Shown: piece by piece, positions 1 through 11,046 of the stretch | Layout: each line of letters opens with the position of its first letter | How positions within the stretch are numbered: position 1 is the stretch's first letter | DNA from: Apiosordaria backusii | Lineage: Eukaryota > Ascomycota > Sordariomycetes > Sordariales > Lasiosphaeriaceae | Reading direction: 5' to 3' | DNA length: 64,000 nt | Assembly: GCA_030549205.1 (NCBI GenBank) | Contig: JAUKTV010000002.1 | Coordinates: forward strand, 3,286,001 to 3,350,000 | The notes under the pieces: generated by a model | Databases searched by the model: none | The model's input: only the letters and a program-made list of their open reading frames with translations | What the model was told of the DNA's origin: nothing | Translations under genes and position numbers: made by a program

Positions 1-285
1 CCCGACCTTGAGCTTCGCGCCCCACTTCTCCATGACGCCCTTGCTGTGGTACTTCCAGAACTGCTTCGTCGCGTCCTTGCCGGCCATGCGCTTGAGGATC
101 TTGGCTCCACCGGGGTGCTCGTCGACAAAGTCTGCGAAAGTGTGTCAGCTACTATCCTATTATTGATCATAGAGCGACGGGAAGAACGTACTGGCAATCT
201 CATAGACGCCATCATCAATGATGATGTACATGGACTTCTCGTCCTTGTGCTGGGCAACCTCGGCCTTGGTGATTTGAGCAGACAT
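1..285 (-). CDS. CYB5: Cytochrome b5, N-terminal part, cut by window edge
   Basis: Small haem protein that passes electrons to desaturases, hydroxylases and P450s at the ER membrane. Two exons are visible: 192..285 encodes MSAQITKAEVAQHKDEKS and onward to VYEIA, then a 60-nt intron (GTACGT...GCAG, 132..191), then 1..131 continuing NFVDEHPGGAKILKRMAGKD. The HPGG motif carries the first haem-ligand histidine; a second histidine lies in WKYHSKG. The C-terminal half, including the expected membrane anchor, lies beyond the left edge. The ATG is the first in frame and matches usual family length before HPGG. The fold is also found in larger fusion enzymes, but a start this close to the haem domain favours the free cytochrome. 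Confidence 0.9.
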
Positions 286-946
286 TTTGGAGTTTGGCTT
301 GGAATCTGTGAAGATTGACTGAGTGTAGAGGTCGTAGGGGCGATACAGAAGTGAAGGTAGAGAGCGGTGTATAGTTAAAAGAAACAAAATGCTTGCTAAT
401 TCCTTAAAGACAAGTGGTTGTTGCCAGGAGGATCCCCACCGACGATGCTCGGCTGGGAGGTCCCCAAGATCAACCTCGGCTCGGCTTAGCGATGGCAGAT
501 GCGCGCGTGCACCGCCAAGACTTGGGGAAGTTGTCGAGAATTGTGGGGAACATCCTCCCCCGCAGACGTCATAACCGATCCCCGGATTTTGTGAACCGAT
601 CTGGGCCAGGAACAGGAACAATAAGATGGAGTACGAGGGAAGGATATGTATTTCTATGTGTAGTGATACGAACTAGGTATGATAGCGAAGCCGAAACGTT
701 GTTTCAAGCCTCATGATTACCAGAGCCTCTACACACCCCGATGTAACAGCACTCGCCCCAAAATATGATATCCCGCCGGACTCGAGTGCGTTCCTCCATG
801 GCCCCTTTCTACACAGTATATCATGTTCGTTGTCTCTCGGTCACACCTCTTTCTGTTGCTCTCTTGTGCCAGCTTGATCCTGAGAAGTTCAAGGAACCAT
901 AGCGGCCCAAAGTGAAATAATTTCTGCTGTCCGACACCTGATTCAC
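286..946. other. Intergenic between cytochrome b5 and amidohydrolase
   Basis: Holds the cytochrome b5 promoter and 5' leader (left part) and the 3' end of the amidohydrolase (right part). No convincing coding frame on either strand. Confidence 0.6.
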
Positions 947-2081
947 CTAACCCTCAAGGTTATACGCCTTCTTCGCCGTCCCGCTCCAAATCGAGGTCTG
1001 GTTTTCTTGACTGAGACCAGCCATATCACACATCATGTCAACGACCTTGTGCCACTTCGCCCATGCCTCTTCGCCCACGCCAACTGTGCAAACTGGCCAG
1101 TTGCTGCCAAACATGATCCTCTCTGGGCCAAACGCGGCAATGACAACTGCAAGCCACGGCAGAATCGCGGAAAAGATCTCCTCGGCAGAGCGTGTCTTTA
1201 AGGAGTCTGGCATCTCCTCGAACAGGCCGCTCAGTTTCATGTAGATGCGGCTGCATTTTCCGAGAGTAAACATAGCGCTCCGCCTACATTTCTGTGTCAG
1301 CCAAAGTCGTGTTAGAAGCCAGAAATAATAGACATACCAAGCAAGAAAAGACGGATCAGCTTGGTTGACAATCGTCAAGTCCGGCTTGCAAAGATGATCT
1401 ACCACACCGTTAGTATCCTTTTCTCTTCATCGACAGTCACATTCCAGACATACTGATAATGAATACCACTTTCTTGTCTTCTTCTTCAACTCCCTCGTGA
1501 GCCCGGTCAATAATCTCTACCAGCTCCTCCAACTGCACCCTCCCCCTCCTGTGCTGATCAACGCCCGCATCGAAAACCCACCCCTTCTCGCCCAAAAGCT
1601 TCAGTCCATCAATGAACTCCTCCGTTAGGCCAGTCTTGTTAGGCTTGTCCTGGAGTAAGTATCGGAAACCTTTCACTTTTGCCCATGTAGCTTCCCCGGC
1701 TTGGGACTCAACAGTGGCGAGATACTCCTTCAGCTTCGGGAGTCCAGAGGCGAGAGGGGCCCAGGGGATGATGCCCAGGCAGAGCTTGGCATCGTCAGCA
1801 GTATGGCCTTCGCCGTCTTTGGGTTGGCCCTCGATGATCCGACGCATCCAGGCGAGCTCGTTTAGGGGTTCTGACCAGTCGTTGGAGTCATCATTCTTGC
1901 GGTCGGCTTCGATGTAGATGAAACCGGAGAGTTGGGGAGCTGAAGAGGTTGCCGCACGGTATTCATCTACGGAGTTTTGGGTTGCCAAGGGGCTCTCGGG
2001 GGAATACCATGCATGGCTGGGGGCTTCGGATTTGGGATAGAGGTGGATGTGGGAGTCGATGATGGGGACTGGGGAGGACAT
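947..2081 (-). CDS. Amidohydrolase family metal-dependent hydrolase
   Basis: TIM-barrel hydrolase of the amidohydrolase superfamily (group of 2-pyrone-4,6-dicarboxylate lactonase and L-rhamnono/L-fucono-lactonases). Three exons (1454..2081, 1338..1398, 947..1283) with 54-55-nt introns join in phase to give 341 residues. Visible motifs: the N-terminal metal-binding IIDSHIHLYP (HxH) near residue 8, the strand motif VVFIINHLCKPDL formed across the first splice junction, and the C-terminal FGSNWPV, which supplies the usual catalytic Asp position as Asn here. That substitution in the usual GSDWPV motif is worth noting and may mean altered or lost lactonase chemistry. No signal peptide, so cytosolic. 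It shares a 620-bp upstream region with RPA1, transcribed in the opposite direction. Substrate cannot be told from sequence. Confidence 0.85.
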
Positions 2082-2703
2082 TTTGAATCAATGGGGATTG
2101 AGAATGAAATAGTGGTAGTTGATAGGATCAGATATGTAGTTGTCTTGTTGTTTACAATGGATGTATGTTGTTGTTGATGATGAACGTTGGGTCAACCTTC
2201 ACCGACATCTGGGCATTCGCAGGAGACCCCGCTTGCTGCAGTGGCAGCCACTGGCTGGGTGGCTGCTTCCCATAGAGCCCAATTTGTGGAAAGTGCTATG
2301 GACGCTGATATGGTCTTATTCCAGAACATGAAGTCATATCCTACGATTTTCAACGGGAATTTGTAACGTGCCTTGCTGTTAAACTCGAAAGCTTTAAAAT
2401 CAGTGGTTTTGATTCACAAATAGGGGAAGCTCAACTGGCGGTACAGTGCCACAAGGGGCTGCCTAAAAGAAGCACTGTGCCAAAACGTCAACGCACGGCC
2501 CCACTGCCAGCAAACTCATCAATTAAACTTCTGCCCCTCGACGCGTTCTGCCTGGCGAGACGCGGTTACCCAACGCGACCCCTCCAATATTCCCAACATT
2601 CCCAACACCAAGACATCATCTTCGACTTGTTGTTCTTCAAATCGCTAAATACCTTTCTCTCACCAATTTGACCCGAACCACAAGTACAGAAGAGCAGAAA
2701 AAG
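2082..2703. promoter_or_regulatory. Divergent promoter region, amidohydrolase / RPA1
   Basis: Intergenic DNA between two divergent start codons. No coding frame seen. The right third carries a cluster of ACGCG cores described separately; the right end is the short RPA1 leader. Confidence 0.6.
2541..2577 (+). promoter_or_regulatory. Putative MCB (MluI cell-cycle box) cluster upstream of RPA1
   Basis: A perfect ACGCGT lies about 160 bp before the RPA1 ATG, followed within 40 bp by two further ACGCG cores (GACGCGG and AACGCGA). In budding yeast ACGCGT is bound by MBF (Mbp1/Swi6), which drives G1/S transcription of replication genes including RFA1. Assignment here is by motif and gene identity only. 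Confidence 0.5.
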
Positions 2704-4697
2704 ATGGCGGAGCAAGCGATAACCCAGGGCGCAATTGAGTAAGCTATCATCGGGTTCAAACCCCATGAATCGTGATCCAACTGACCATCTCGACAGAGCC
2801 ATCTTCTCCGATCCTGATCGCGCCCGCACTCAGTTCCCCGTACCGGTCCTGCAATGCCTCCAGATCAAGACTCTCGACTCGAAAGGCGGCGGCGCCCCAG
2901 AGAGATACCGCATCGTCCTCAGTGATGTCCGCAACTATGTGCAGTGCATGCTGGCCACCCAGGCAAACCATGTCGTACACGAGGGGAAACTCAAGCGCGG
3001 CGGCATCGTTCGCATGAAGCAGTACCAAGCCCAGGCCCTCAAGGGCAAGAACGTCTTAATAGTATTAGAGATTGAGGCCATCGAAGCCCTCGGCGCACCG
3101 GAAAAGATAGGGAACCCTGTCGGCTTGGAAGGAGGAGTGAAGCTTGAAGAGCCCCAACCCGCTGCGGCGGGTACGAACAGCACCGGGTTTTATGGTGCCC
3201 CAAGAGCGAGCCGACCCAAGAGTCCAAATCGCAGGTTCAGAGACAACTAGCGTCACGCCCCAGCGGCAACGTTCGCAACAACGGAGGTGTCAGCAGCACC
3301 ATCTACCCCATCGAAGCCTTGTCTCCCTATGCCCACAAGTGGACGATCAAGGCGAGAGTCACCCACAAGTCAGATATCAAGACGTGGCACAAGAACAGCG
3401 GCGACGGGAAGCTTTTCAGTGTCAACTTGCTGGACGAGAGCAGCGAGATCAAGGCCACAATGTTCAACGACCAAGTCGACCAGTTCTACGATATTCTGCA
3501 GGAGGGCCAGGTGTACTATATCTCTGCCCCCTGCCGAGTCAATTTGGCCAAGAAGCAGTTCAGCAACCTTCCCAACGACTACGAGCTTACGTTTGAGAGG
3601 GATACCGTCGTTGAAAAGGCTGAAGATCAAAGCTCAGTACCACAAGTACGCTTCAACTTTTGCAACATTCAAGAGCTTCAGAGTGTCGAGAAGGATGCCA
3701 CAGTCGATGTTCTCGGTGTGATCAAGACAGTTCATGAGGTCTCGTCAATCACTTCCAAGAGCACTCAAAAGCCATACGACAAGCGCGAACTGGAGCTGGT
3801 GGATCAGACCGGCTACTCGGTGCGTGTTACCGTTTGGGGCAAGACAGCCACCGAGTTCTCAGGCAAGCCCGAGGAGGTCATTGCGTTCAAGGGCACCCGT
3901 GTCAGTGATTTCAACGGCAGGAGTTTGTCGCTCTTGTCATCTGGTACCATGGCCATTGATCCCGATATCCCCGAGGCCCACGCTCTCAAGGGCTGGTATG
4001 ACTCTACCGGCAGGCACAACGAATTTGCAACACATAGCAACATGTCGTCAGTTGGTGCTGCCTCCGGTCGCTCATCCGAGATCCTTATGATCCAGCAGGT
4101 AAAGGAGAAAGATGTCGGCTTTGATAAGCCCGAGTACTTTTCCGTTCAAGCTACTGTCGTCCACGTCAAGCAGGATAACTTTTGCTATCCGGCGTGCCGC
4201 AGCGAGGGTTGCAACAAGAAGGTCACGGATATGGGCGACGGCACCTGGCGCTGTGAGAAGTGCGATGTGACGCATGACAGGCCGGAGTATCGCTATATCT
4301 TGAACTTCAACTGCAGCGACCACTCAGGCCAGCTCTGGCTCAGCTGCTTCGACGACCAGGGCAAGAAGCTTCTGGGTGCGTCGGCGGATGAGCTCATGGA
4401 GTGGAAGCAGATCAAGGAGTCTGGGGATGCTTCGGAGGAGGCTAAGAAGGAGGCAGGGATTCGCCTTGCGGGTGCGTTTGATAGCGCAGTCTGCAGAAAG
4501 ATGGCTTTCCGGGCTCGGGCCAAGATGGATACCTATGGTGAACAGCAACGGTATGTTTTCTTGTGACGGATATCTTATAGGTGACTTGTGCTAACAATTT
4601 CTTCAGGGTGCGTTACCAGCTCATGGAGGCCACACCACTGGATTATAAGACGGAAGGCAACCGGTTGGCAGAGTTGATCAGGCAGATGAGCGTATAA
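2704..4697 (+). CDS. RFA1: Replication factor A protein 1 (RPA large subunit), with apparent 1-nt frameshift
   Basis: Single-strand DNA-binding subunit of RPA, needed for replication, repair and recombination in the nucleus. Exons 2704..2738, 2797..4550 and 4607..4697 have clean GT-AG boundaries. N-terminal OB fold: AIFSDPDRARTQFPVPVLQC and IVLSDVRNYVQ. Linker: NSTGFYGAP. DNA-binding folds start near YPIEALSPYAHKWTIKARVT. The C-terminal fold holds the family zinc ribbon CRSEGC...CEKC (C-x4-C-x13-C-x2-C, near residues 478-500), and the end is RYQLMEATPLDYK. The frame breaks once at a run of four C (3198..3201): TGFYGAP is in one frame and KSEPTQESKSQVQRQL in the next, so one base appears missing. 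With that base the three exons total 627 codons including the stop, the expected length. No intron with normal borders explains the shift. Confidence 0.93.
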
Positions 4698-5267
4698 TGT
4701 TGTGCAGTTAGAGTGGGGGTCTGAAGAGGGAGGGGATAATATATATTAGGGAGGAATTTGCCTTGTGTATGTTGAGCTACACTGTAGAAGCAGCCATTTG
4801 TTGGTTTAATTTGCAAAATACAATTCGATGATTTGAGCCTCCTCCGTTGATGCTTACAGTGCAAGACTTCCCGACGTCAAAGAGAGCGCACTGTGTCCTA
4901 CCCTGCAGCCTTGTGGCCGTTGGTGGGGCTAAGCTAGGCACCTTCCCCACGTCAATGTCAATGGCGGGGAGCTTAACCCAACTCTACCTTGACGTTTGGA
5001 GCACTGACAACTGACAACATCCGCACCGATATCAAGTTGTTTTTGTAGAAGCTTTCATTGAATTCTCAACTTCACGACGCCCCCCTGCCAGTAACTCCGA
5101 CCGAGATACCCATCAAGAGCGAGACGCTAAGGAACAGCACAGCTAGGAGGGGTCGTGAGCCACGAGTATCTCTTGTCGATCGCTGCGCTCTCTTTGTAAT
5201 CGACTATTTCAGCAGCATCAACACCAATTCCATCGACACCCCCCAAGATTGGTACACAACCTTTCCG
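4698..5267. other. Intergenic between RPA1 and csn-3
   Basis: 3' end of RPA1 and promoter/5' leader of the COP9 subunit gene. An open frame runs from about 5058 into the csn-3 coding region but has no ATG before 5268, so it is treated as leader. Nothing else recognised. Confidence 0.55.
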
Positions 5268-6842
5268 ATGGAAGGTACACTCGCGACGCTTGTGGCTTTC
5301 CCACAAGCAGGAATACTTGGGGATAATGAGGAATACCACCGCGCGGCGCAAGCACACAGAATCACCTTGACGAAGCTGTCATCGAGTGCCAGGTGGGCTT
5401 CAGAGGCTCCCCGGCTGATCGAGGTATATCTACGTTCTCAGGCTTGAACGAATGAATGTGACGTTTCTGACGAGGAAGCAGCGCCTTGATCCAGCTACCC
5501 ATTCTCTATCGTACCTCTATGTGCTTCAGGCGCTGAAGTCGGTCAATAGCTACCCTCTCGACGATCTGCTGATCAAGCTCACCACCTTCTTCACGTCATT
5601 TGACGCCCGCCAAATTCGATATGCCCCAAAGGCCTTCACAAAGCTGTTAGCACAGCCACGGCTGCAGGATTTGTTTCCCGTGAGTTTTCTCTCTGTCTGT
5701 TGTTGCTCTAGCTGTCACTCGCTGACCTTGGTTTGTCTCAGGCTTCTGTTGCTGTTGAGCTTATCACCACAGCCCTCCTCCAACTCGACCCCACCGGCTC
5801 TGTCCTCACGAGCCACCATACCGACCTCGTCCGATTTGCCTACATGACCAACAGCATCGAACCCGTGTTGCCGATCATCGAGAAGAGCATTGTGTTCTAC
5901 CCTGGAATGAAGGGGTCGATTAGCACTCGGCTCCTCAGCGATCCCGATCTTCCGCCCTCCGGCTTCATGACCGTCGAAAACGACTTCACCAAACCTTTGC
6001 AAATCAAGGACATCCTCGAACATGACCTTCTTCGCGGGCTGTGTTTTATCCAGAGGCGGTCCTGGCAGCAAGCCTTTGACGCACTGGAGCGCGTGGTTAC
6101 CTTCCCATCTAGAGACAGCACCAATGCAAGCAAGATTATGGTGGAAGCCCACCGCAAGTGGGTTTTGGTTGGGCTGTTGCTCAACGGCAGGGCACCTGTC
6201 CTTCCACCTCTCACATCCATCGGCCCGCGAAAAGTTTACGAAGTCACAGGCAAGCCTTACTATAGCTTGGCCCAGGCATTCGAGAAGGGACCAGCAGAGT
6301 CGTTCAAGGCCGAATATGAGGTGCTGCCTCAGACGTTCTGGGACGAGGAGAAGAATTTCAACTTGCTGAAATTGGTGATTGAGCACTATCAGAAGTGGCA
6401 GATTCTGAACCTCAGACACGTCTACTCCAAAATTTCTCTGGAACAAATACGGACTCGGACGCAATCGGGGCAAACTGCTGCCCCGTTGGGGAGCGCGCTA
6501 GAGATTGAGATATTGGTGAAAGGAATGATTGAGGAAGGGATTCTGCAAGGGGAGGTTGTGCACCCGGAGAACGGCGGGCCTGCGTATTTGGTTTTTAGCG
6601 CGGCGGCGGATGATTTGACCGAGGAGGAGTTTAGCAGGAGGATGGTGGGGACTGCGCAGAGGATCAAGGCGTTGGGGCCGGTGGTGAAGGCTACGAATGA
6701 GAGGTTGGGGAGTAATAAGGACTATTTGAAGTGGTTGGCGCAGCAGAAGAGGCGGGAGCAGCAGGGTCAGGGCAGTCAGGGCGGGGCTGGGGAGGATGCT
6801 GTGGAGGATGAGGATTTGATGACGGGGATTGTGGCTGGTTAA
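5268..6842 (+). CDS. csn-3: COP9 signalosome complex subunit 3
   Basis: PCI-domain subunit of the COP9 signalosome, which removes NEDD8 from cullins. Exons 5268..5423, 5482..5679 and 5742..6842 join in phase to 484 residues. Both introns are typical: 58 nt ending GAAGCAG, and 62 nt GTGAGT...CTCAG. The N-terminal helical repeats carry RLDPATHSLSYLYVLQALKS, IRYAPKAFTKLL and LTSHHTDLVRFAY. The PCI/winged-helix segment is around RHVYSKISLEQIRTR...LEIEILVKGMIEEGILQGEV. The tail is basic and glutamine-rich, then acidic. The start is the first ATG of the open frame and gives the short hydrophobic N-terminus MEGTLATLVAFPQAG expected in fungal orthologues. Ubc12, elsewhere in this window, acts on the opposite side of the same cullin neddylation cycle. 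Confidence 0.88.
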
Positions 6843-7400
6843 GGGGGCAAAGGGGGGGATTGGGGTGAGATGGGATGAGTGAATTGGTATTGAGCAATGG
6901 CGTTGGAGAGGTTGATTATGTGTAGGCAGGCAGTGGTAGATATTTGCTTGCCGCGGAACAGAGATGGGTTTTGTTATTGGGGATTAAATTTGGGGATTGA
7001 ATAGCAATAGCAAAACCTTGTGCCCTTTATTTCAAATTCGGGCCTATATCGTATCCTTTAAAGTTGTAAAAGAAGGGGAGTCTATTAGTGAAAATAGCTG
7101 ATAATAAGTTGCAAAATTACTTATAAATGTGGTGCTTTTGTTTGACTTTTAATTCTATTTAGAGACTGTCTGTTACTTGTCGATGTCTGTCCTTGTCTGT
7201 CCTGGTCTGTCATTCCCCTGTAATCGATGAGTCCGCTCTGTTAATGTCTTGTCTTTTCTCTATATTCAAACTGTCGCTAGCATATTTTTATCTCGATATC
7301 TTTTAAAGTATATTATACCCCATTATACTCGGTATTTCCACGTCGTCTAATCTAGTCATTGTGTTCTCCCCCTTTCACCCTTTGCTATACACGGAGTTAG
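6843..7400. other. AT-rich intergenic stretch
   Basis: Follows csn-3. Becomes clearly AT-rich from about 7000 to 7330, unlike the flanking genes. Holds short imperfect repeats of GTCTGTCCT-like text around 7170-7215. No gene seen. Confidence 0.55.
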
Positions 7401-7610
7401 CCTCCTGTTTCTTTTCTAACCCATGAGCCGCCGTGTCGTCACCCCTCTTTTAAACACGACGAGGAAGAAAGCCCGACCAAGAAGCCCAAAACGGATGTCC
7501 AGGAGGTTATCGACCTATCTACACCACCTTCCAGCAGACCCCTCGCCAGTCACATCCACGACTCCCGCTGCAGTGGCGCCGCCCGCGTCGCCCTCCACAG
7601 AGCCCCATGA
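7401..7610 (+). other. Short charged reading frame, possible exon fragment
   Basis: An open frame begins just after a TAG that could be a 3' splice site and reads HDEEESPTKKPKTDVQEVID then LSTPPSS. The acidic run followed by a basic SPTKKPK segment resembles a nuclear localisation region. It ends at a TGA and has no start codon of its own, so it is at best a gene fragment. It lies opposite the left end of the decayed minus-strand frame. Function unknown. Confidence 0.25.
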
Positions 7611-9134
7611 ATCTCTGGCTCCGGGTTCAAAATGGACGCTCTGGTGCTTGGAAGCTTCGTCTAGCTTATCGTCCTCACTGTGGTCGATCTCGTTACAGTC
7701 ACTACCTAGGATAGGACCGACTGAAGACGGGGCTGACTGGAGGGTGGGCTGACTGGCGCGGGTAGTCGAAGTCGGATGGCTAGAGGTCGGGCTGGGCTTC
7801 TGAAATAGGGTATGCGAAATCAATCCTGCCTCGGTACCTGGTAATTTTTCGTCTTCTCGAGGCGCCGTCCGTCGCATTTCTTGTATAGGGCGAGAAGGCA
7901 GTGAGAAATTTAACAACTTCGTGTCTAAGCGCGCCTTTTTCGCTTGGTGTCGCCGTAGCGCGTGGGCGCGCGGGTGGGGCAGTGCGGCAGCAGGCGCGAT
8001 GGGTATCAGGTAGAGACGTAGGCACGTTGGTGAGAAAGGTTGGTGTTGGGGAGGGAAGGGGGAGAGGGAAGGGAAGGGAAGGATACAGTACACTGAGGAG
8101 TTTCTTCTCTCTTCCTGTTCATTGCGATCTCGACAGGGAAGGGGGGGAGGCGAGCAAAATAAGACTGAATGATCATCCAGTCTGGCGCCTTTCAGTCTCC
8201 AGACTTTGTCGGGCCTGTACTTCTGCACCTGTTTGTTTCTTTGGTTGACCATTCTGAGTGGCTGGCCAGTCTTCCACCTAGGTAGATAGATAGAATCCTG
8301 TTGAGCGCGACGGATCTCGACAGGCCTCATCAGGCATTCGTTTTTGCATCGCACGATTTCTCCCTCGGATTGCACGATAACGCTTTCCCAGATGTTGTCA
8401 TCTAGCTTGACTGAGAAAACCCTTTTGAGGGTTTTGTCTGTCAGATACTCGGAGGGCTTTGTCGGTCCAGTGGGAGAGAGGAATGGGCTCCCATGCGGGC
8501 GGTGGGATGCCGCGAGCGAGCGGTTGTTGAAGGCCGCCAGACTTCCCGCCTAGAATAATGGCGGAATCTGGTGGGGGCCTTGTCCAGCCTGGGACAGCAG
8601 GTGGCTCTCGGCGTCCCGGGGCGCAGGGGGGGGGGATGATGGATTGGTATGGTCCCTGCGTTTGGAGGAGAGGGGTGGGTAGATAAGCTTTGGATTGTCG
8701 CAACGGAACCGCGTGGGATCCAGAAAGTCCGCATTAAAAAGCTCCGATAAACTCTCCTCGCCGTCATCGACTGGAAATATTTGGGCATACTCTGCCTAGG
8801 CTTCCGCCATTGCCTCGCTGTCGAAAGCTGGGCCCTTCGTCATCCACTTGAGAGCCCGATACACATAAAGAAGTGTAGTTGCGACCAAGGAAACTTCGCG
8901 GCGCGGATCGAGTGTGTCCAGTAGCGGGGACGATGGGTTGTCGAGCATTCTTGACAGGACCAAGCGCTCCAAAGAGGAACTCATGGAGTGCTACGGCGAT
9001 AGGGCACACGACGCCATCCTAAACCGCTTCCTCGCGGCTATTCCAAGGAGGACTGGCAGCGTTCCATTACCCTGCTCTGCTACCTGCGCATATGGCTTTG
9101 GACTCTCTTATCTAAACATAAAGAGTGTGTCTTC
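7515..9134 (-). pseudogene. Decayed reading frame broken by several in-frame stops
   Basis: One minus-strand frame gives protein-like text over about 1.6 kb but is interrupted by stop codons: TAA at 9108..9110, TAG at 8991..8993, TAG at 8796..8798 and TAG at 8550..8552. Between the stops it reads, for example, SSLERLVLSRMLDNPSSPLL, ALKWMTKGPAFDSEAMAEA, AEYAQIFPVDDGEESLSELF and DDNIWESVIVQSEGEIVRCK. Each TAG can be made from CAG by one C-to-T change, the change produced by repeat-induced point mutation in Neurospora and relatives. AT-rich blocks flank the region on both sides. I do not recognise the family. It could instead be a spliced gene of unusual structure, but no introns remove all the stops. 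Confidence 0.4.
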
Positions 9135-11046
9135 ATGGAGGACACGACACGTCACATAGTTTGGATTTAGATTACGATCATCGTCAGAGGACACGACACG
9201 GTACGTTGTGGAGTCGTATTTTACAAGACGAAAGTCGTCAAGGGAAAGGATACGATACGTCCAAAACCCAGGCTGTGAGATTTACTAGGGGTTATTGGTT
9301 CGGGAAGTGGGCGTGTTTAAATTTAAAAAGGGAATTTAAGCATATTGTTTTCCTTCTTAAAATAAAAAAAACTGAAGTAAGTTATTATTATCTTTTATAT
9401 TTACTATTCAATTACCTTATTAGAAGAGGATAAAGCTGATATGTGTGTGGAATACCATGGTAACACAGGTTGTTGTTTTTCACAGCAGAGTCACAGCACA
9501 CCGCGGCCACAAGCATTCAAACTGCAACATTCCCAACGTTTGAGAGAAGAAAGCAAAAGTCTATGCCAGCTAAGCTAATGTATACCAACTAGTCTCTTTT
9601 GTGCGCGAGCACAGCTATTTAATGCTACCAAAGATAGAAAATATACCAAGACAAAAGAAGCAGAAAAACCAAAACATCTTCCATGAACGCATAACCCATG
9701 TTTCCTAAACCATATCCATGTTTCCTAAACCATATCCATACTCGTATCCCCATTCCAATATTTTGCTGTCATCAAATCATCTTCCAACCCCCTTTCATCC
9801 ATTATCAAGCCCTAAGCCCTGCCAGGACTAATCATCATCCTCCCTCCAACACTTCTTCCTTCACTGACAACCGAGTTCCTCTCTGAATCCTCATCATTGG
9901 CTTCGCTGTGGCGGATGTACACTGGGCGGCGCTCTGAACCGACGGGGCCAAAGTTAGTTGGGGGTTGCCTGTGAGGTAAGTTAGCTTTGGGGGATGAAAA
10001 GTGATGGCAAATGTGAAGTGTGTTGAGAGGGAACCGTGGCAGAGCACACTTGTACTTTGAAAAGTGATGACAGTGCTAGATCCAAACACTCGTCAAGATT
10101 ACAAAAAACCCCACTTGGGCAGAGTGAAACACAACAATCAAGCCGATCACAATCCTAATCCCAACAATAAACACAAAATAAACCATCACATCCGGCCATG
10201 CCGCCAAGTGAAAAATTCCGCAACTGCCCTCCCGCGCCCGTAGATGGTATAGGTGATCATAGAAGTTGGCTCAGAGCTGATCCGAACAGAAGAAGGTCTT
10301 GGAGAAGGGCCACGGGGAAATTTGCTGAATTTGTTGAAACGAAAATCTCGAAGAGAAGGCGACGTTTTCCCAGCCAGCTACTGGTTCCAGAACAGGTTGA
10401 TGCTGAGTCTTGGCTGAGGGCACAAAACAAAGACCAAGGCTGGTTGATTTGGGAAAAGGGGGGGGGGGGGGGCTGGGCTCTAAAATCAGGCTGACGAGTG
10501 GCGGTTCGCGGCCCGGAAGATAATAAAGTCTGTCCAGTGGTGGGGCATCTCGATGGGTATCAGGCTTGATAGGATCTTGTTGCCAAAAATGATAGGAGGA
10601 AAACAAGTCGCGAGGGCTTCGATTGTACCATCATTGAGACGCTTATTGGTCTAAAGCGCAAAGGTATTGACAAAGCAGGCGAATAAGACGACGATGATGG
10701 GGTAACCGAGGCAGATCGATTGCATCCCAACAGCAATTGAAGGGTCGAAATGGCGCGTCGTCGAGTTGTTGCATCCAACCCCCCAAACAACCACACGCAC
10801 ACAGGCAAAGCTTCACCAAGCGCCCAACCAGCCCAAACACCACATCATTCACTTTGGTCAGTACACAATTACATGTCTGCCTGCACTCGCAGACAGAAAA
10901 CCACATCCCATCCCTCTTCCACAACTTCTTCATCTCAAGCCGCTTAGGGTATATACTGTACCCCCGGGGTACTCTTTATATAAGAAAGAAAAAGAGCAGG
11001 CCACAGCAACGACCTCGGGGAACAACAAAAGAAACCAACCTCCGCT
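9135..11046. other. Gene-free stretch with AT-rich block and small repeats
   Basis: Contains three diverged copies of GGACACGACACG near 9141, 9188 and 9246, an AT-rich block at about 9310-9440, a 20-bp duplication at 9696..9735 and a run of 14 G near 10457-10472. The right end is 3' of the CCCH gene. No supported coding region. Confidence 0.5.
9696..9735 (+). repeat. Two-copy tandem repeat, 20-bp unit
   Basis: CCATGTTTCCTAAACCATAT occurs twice head to tail without mismatch, followed by the start of a third copy (CCATA). Non-coding. Confidence 0.9.

Noticed and set aside
2700..2765. tRNA-like A-box and B-box text (TGGCGGAGCAAG ... GGTTCAAACCCC)
   Set aside because: The boxes fall on the RPA1 start and first intron, and no acceptor or anticodon stem can be paired around them.
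3137..3185. 44-nt intron that would repair the RPA1 frame
   Set aside because: Removes the conserved linker NSTGFYG, reads into HRVLWCP and has poor splice signals.
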